Translations under genes and position numbers: made by a program
Source of the DNA: Nitrospirota bacterium
GTDB taxonomy: Bacteria; Nitrospirota; Thermodesulfovibrionia; Thermodesulfovibrionales; UBA1546
DNA: 14,917 bases
Direction: 5' to 3'
NCBI GenBank assembly: GCA_004298625.1
Contig: SCSY01000061.1
Location: 1 to 14,917 of the forward strand
Part shown: positions 13,951-14,917 of the stretch, one piece after another
Numbering within the stretch: position 1 is the first letter of the stretch
Layout of the letters: every line of letters begins with the position of its first letter
The notes under the pieces: model-generated
What the model was told of the DNA's origin: nothing
The model's database searches: none
Seen by the model: the letters and a program-made list of their open reading frames with translations, nothing else

Positions 13951-14868
13951 TTATGCATTTAGCCTTTCCCTCATTCCCTTCAATATCTTTCCTTCAGTAC
14001 ACATTTCGCCGAAACTTGCCAGCCGTGATAGAACCGAGATATCTCGTTTCAATATCCCTTGCAACTCCATCATATTATATCCCATCTCCCTTGCCATAAA
14101 CGTAAAAATTCCGCGAGCCATCCGAAGTCGTTCACCTCGTTTCCGGGAAGCCATCTCCAATAAGCCGATTCCTGTTTCCTTTTCTATCGCAAAAACCAGG
14201 TCTTTAATCGGTATTTTCTTTGCCTTAATTTCCACCCTGCTCACACGCTTCCCGACTTCTTCAATGAATTCTTCATCCCCCACAATCTGCTGAGCATGAG
14301 CGGCGTAAGGAGAGAAACTCTTATCAGGTTCAATATCATTCATAAACCCCGCATATTTCCGTCTTGCACTGCCCTGCCTCTCGGAGAAAAGTCGGAGCAC
14401 TTTGTCTATATCGACAAGGCCCTTTTCACCCTCCAAATAAGCGACATGGCTGCTCCATACGTATGCGCCTGCCTTCCTCACTAAACCGGCTCGCACTGGA
14501 TTATTATGAATATAACGGATAAGGCTCAAAAGGTAGCTGTCTTTGTCGCAAAGATAAGACTTATACCTCCCTTGAAAAAGGTGACCAACCTTCGCGTATT
14601 TCTTATTGAAATATTGCGTATAGGTAAAATTGATCATTTGCATGATGCGCGATATAGGGTCATTGGGTGTTTCGATCAGCAGATGAACATGGTTGGTCAT
14701 AAGCACATAAGCATAAAGGGCAAAGCCGCACTTGTTTCTATATCTTTGCAGCCGTTCAAGATAGCTGCGGCGGTCTTCCTCGTCAAAGAAAATATCTTGT
14801 CTCTGATTACCCCGGACAATTACGTGGTAAAAAGCCCCCTCAAATTGTATGCGCGGTTTCCGTGCCAT
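13951..14868 (-). CDS. REP-associated-type Y1 transposase with DnaA-like C-terminal domain
   Basis: The 305-residue protein is an HUH single-strand transposase of the IS200/REP-associated (TnpREP, RAYT) type. Numbered from ATG 14868, the N-terminal MARKPRIQFEGAFYHVIVRGN is the family start. The HUH motif is NHVHLLIE (H60, H62), and the catalytic tyrosine is probably Y119 in IRYIHNNPVRAGLV. Residues 205-295 resemble the DnaA domain IV helix-turn-helix, with an RLRMARGIFTFMAREMG segment followed by a recognition-helix-like stretch, probably for reading the element ends. An in-frame TTG at 14880 would add four residues; I prefer the ATG. No Shine-Dalgarno is seen, and the predicted transcript has almost no leader. 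The gene is intact, and its stop lies two bases inside the left terminal repeat. Confidence 0.92.
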   Translation of the reverse strand: MARKPRIQFEGAFYHVIVRGNQRQDIFFDEEDRRSYLERLQRYRNKCGFALYAYVLMTNHVHLLIETPNDPISRIMQMINFTYTQYFNKKYAKVGHLFQGRYKSYLCDKDSYLLSLIRYIHNNPVRAGLVRKAGAYVWSSHVAYLEGEKGLVDIDKVLRLFSERQGSARRKYAGFMNDIEPDKSFSPYAAHAQQIVGDEEFIEEVGKRVSRVEIKAKKIPIKDLVFAIEKETGIGLLEMASRKRGERLRMARGIFTFMAREMGYNMMELQGILKRDISVLSRLASFGEMCTEGKILKGMRERLNA

Positions 14869-14878
14869 AATTGTTTTC

Positions 14879-14907
14879 AATATATCATGTTATTTGCATA
14901 TTCGCAA
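14879..14907 (-). promoter_or_regulatory. Transposase promoter with its -35 box in the terminal repeat
   Basis: On the minus strand TTGCGA (complement of 14902-14907) and TATATT (complement of 14879-14884) are separated by exactly 17 bases. Five of the six -35 bases lie within the 14-bp terminal inverted repeat, so an inserted element carries its own promoter. The start site would fall only a few bases before the ATG at 14868. Confidence 0.6.
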
Positions 14908-14917
14908 GCCTGACCCA

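Larger units (their letters stand above)
13395..13958 (-). pseudogene. 5'-truncated short-chain dehydrogenase/reductase
   Basis: The reading frame (187 codons) matches only the C-terminal half of retinol-dehydrogenase-like SDRs. It has NSRIAIQSSGMH (catalytic Ser region, S29-S30), YAQSK (Y59, K63), ELDRQL and HPGYTKT (90-96). The N-terminal half with the NAD(P)-binding TGxxxGxG and NNAG motifs is missing, so the product could not bind cofactor normally. Native similarity begins near residue 17. The first 16 codons read through the transposon edge and a 15-bp tandem repeat (DPLNLDPLNL), so the 5' part was lost or displaced at the transposon junction. Sampled GC is low (32% over 13441-13500, 42-45% elsewhere). 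It may once have formed an operon with the DJ-1-like gene, whose start it overlaps. Confidence 0.8.
13936..14916 (-). mobile_element. Y1 (HUH) transposon with perfect 14-bp terminal inverted repeats
   Basis: GGGTCAGGCTTGCG (13936-13949) and its exact reverse complement (14903-14916) enclose a single transposase gene, a unit of 981 bp. After two mismatches the ends share a further TATGCA, so subterminal similarity extends to about 24 bp. No target-site duplication is evident: the base next to each tip (A at 13935, A at 14917) is all that can be compared on the right, because the window ends there. The left tip adjoins the truncated SDR. Confidence 0.82.

Noticed and set aside
1..14917. CRISPR array, phage module, toxin-antitoxin pair or other defence system
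   Set aside because: No regular spaced repeats of 24-40 bp, no cas-like genes and no recognisable defence domains; the repeats present are 7-bp and 15-bp tandem units and transposon ends.

Overview
The window looks like a chromosomal segment of a Gram-negative-type bacterium. My best guess is Nitrospirota (Thermodesulfovibrionia-like), with Thermodesulfobacteriota as the alternative. This is inferred from protein flavour, the cmk-plsC-ispH-rpsA-sppA order, moderate GC and frequent TTG starts; no taxonomic marker settles it. About 12 kb is ordinary housekeeping DNA and the last 2.6 kb is a mobile, patchwork region.

Left part (1-5676): the tail of an unrecognised gene, a YtxH-like small membrane protein, a convergent greB (transcript-cleavage factor), then gatA (tRNA-dependent amidotransferase subunit A) and glnE (glutamine synthetase adenylyltransferase/adenylyl-removing enzyme), separated by a probable terminator. 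Middle part (5721-10532): a tRNA-Leu(CAG) gene on the minus strand faces away from a compact plus-strand operon cmk-plsC-ispH-rpsA-sppA. Three junctions in this operon overlap by 4 bp. Its products serve nucleotide supply, phospholipid synthesis, isoprenoid synthesis, translation and envelope proteolysis. A separately promoted gene with pseudo-receiver, GAF and GGDEF domains (10587-11984) follows.

Two runs of a 7-bp repeat (AACTYTY family), in opposite orientations, have invaded this operon. One adds 14 in-frame residues to Cmk. The other forms the last codons of plsC and stops exactly at the ispH start codon.

Right part (11985-14917): a 368-bp gene-free stretch holding a solo transposon end with a promoter and two hairpins, then a DJ-1/PfpI-like gene and a 5'-truncated short-chain dehydrogenase, both on the minus strand and differing in base composition. 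Last comes a complete Y1 (HUH) REP-associated-type transposase gene with a DnaA-like C-terminal helix-turn-helix, bounded by perfect 14-bp inverted repeats. The 12-mer CAAGCCTGACCC occurs three times. The DJ-1/SDR block is bracketed by two-part inverted repeats built from this 12-mer plus CCTTGACCC. This terminal architecture and the heptad repeats are the least ordinary features here. I see no CRISPR array, rRNA, or recognisable defence system.
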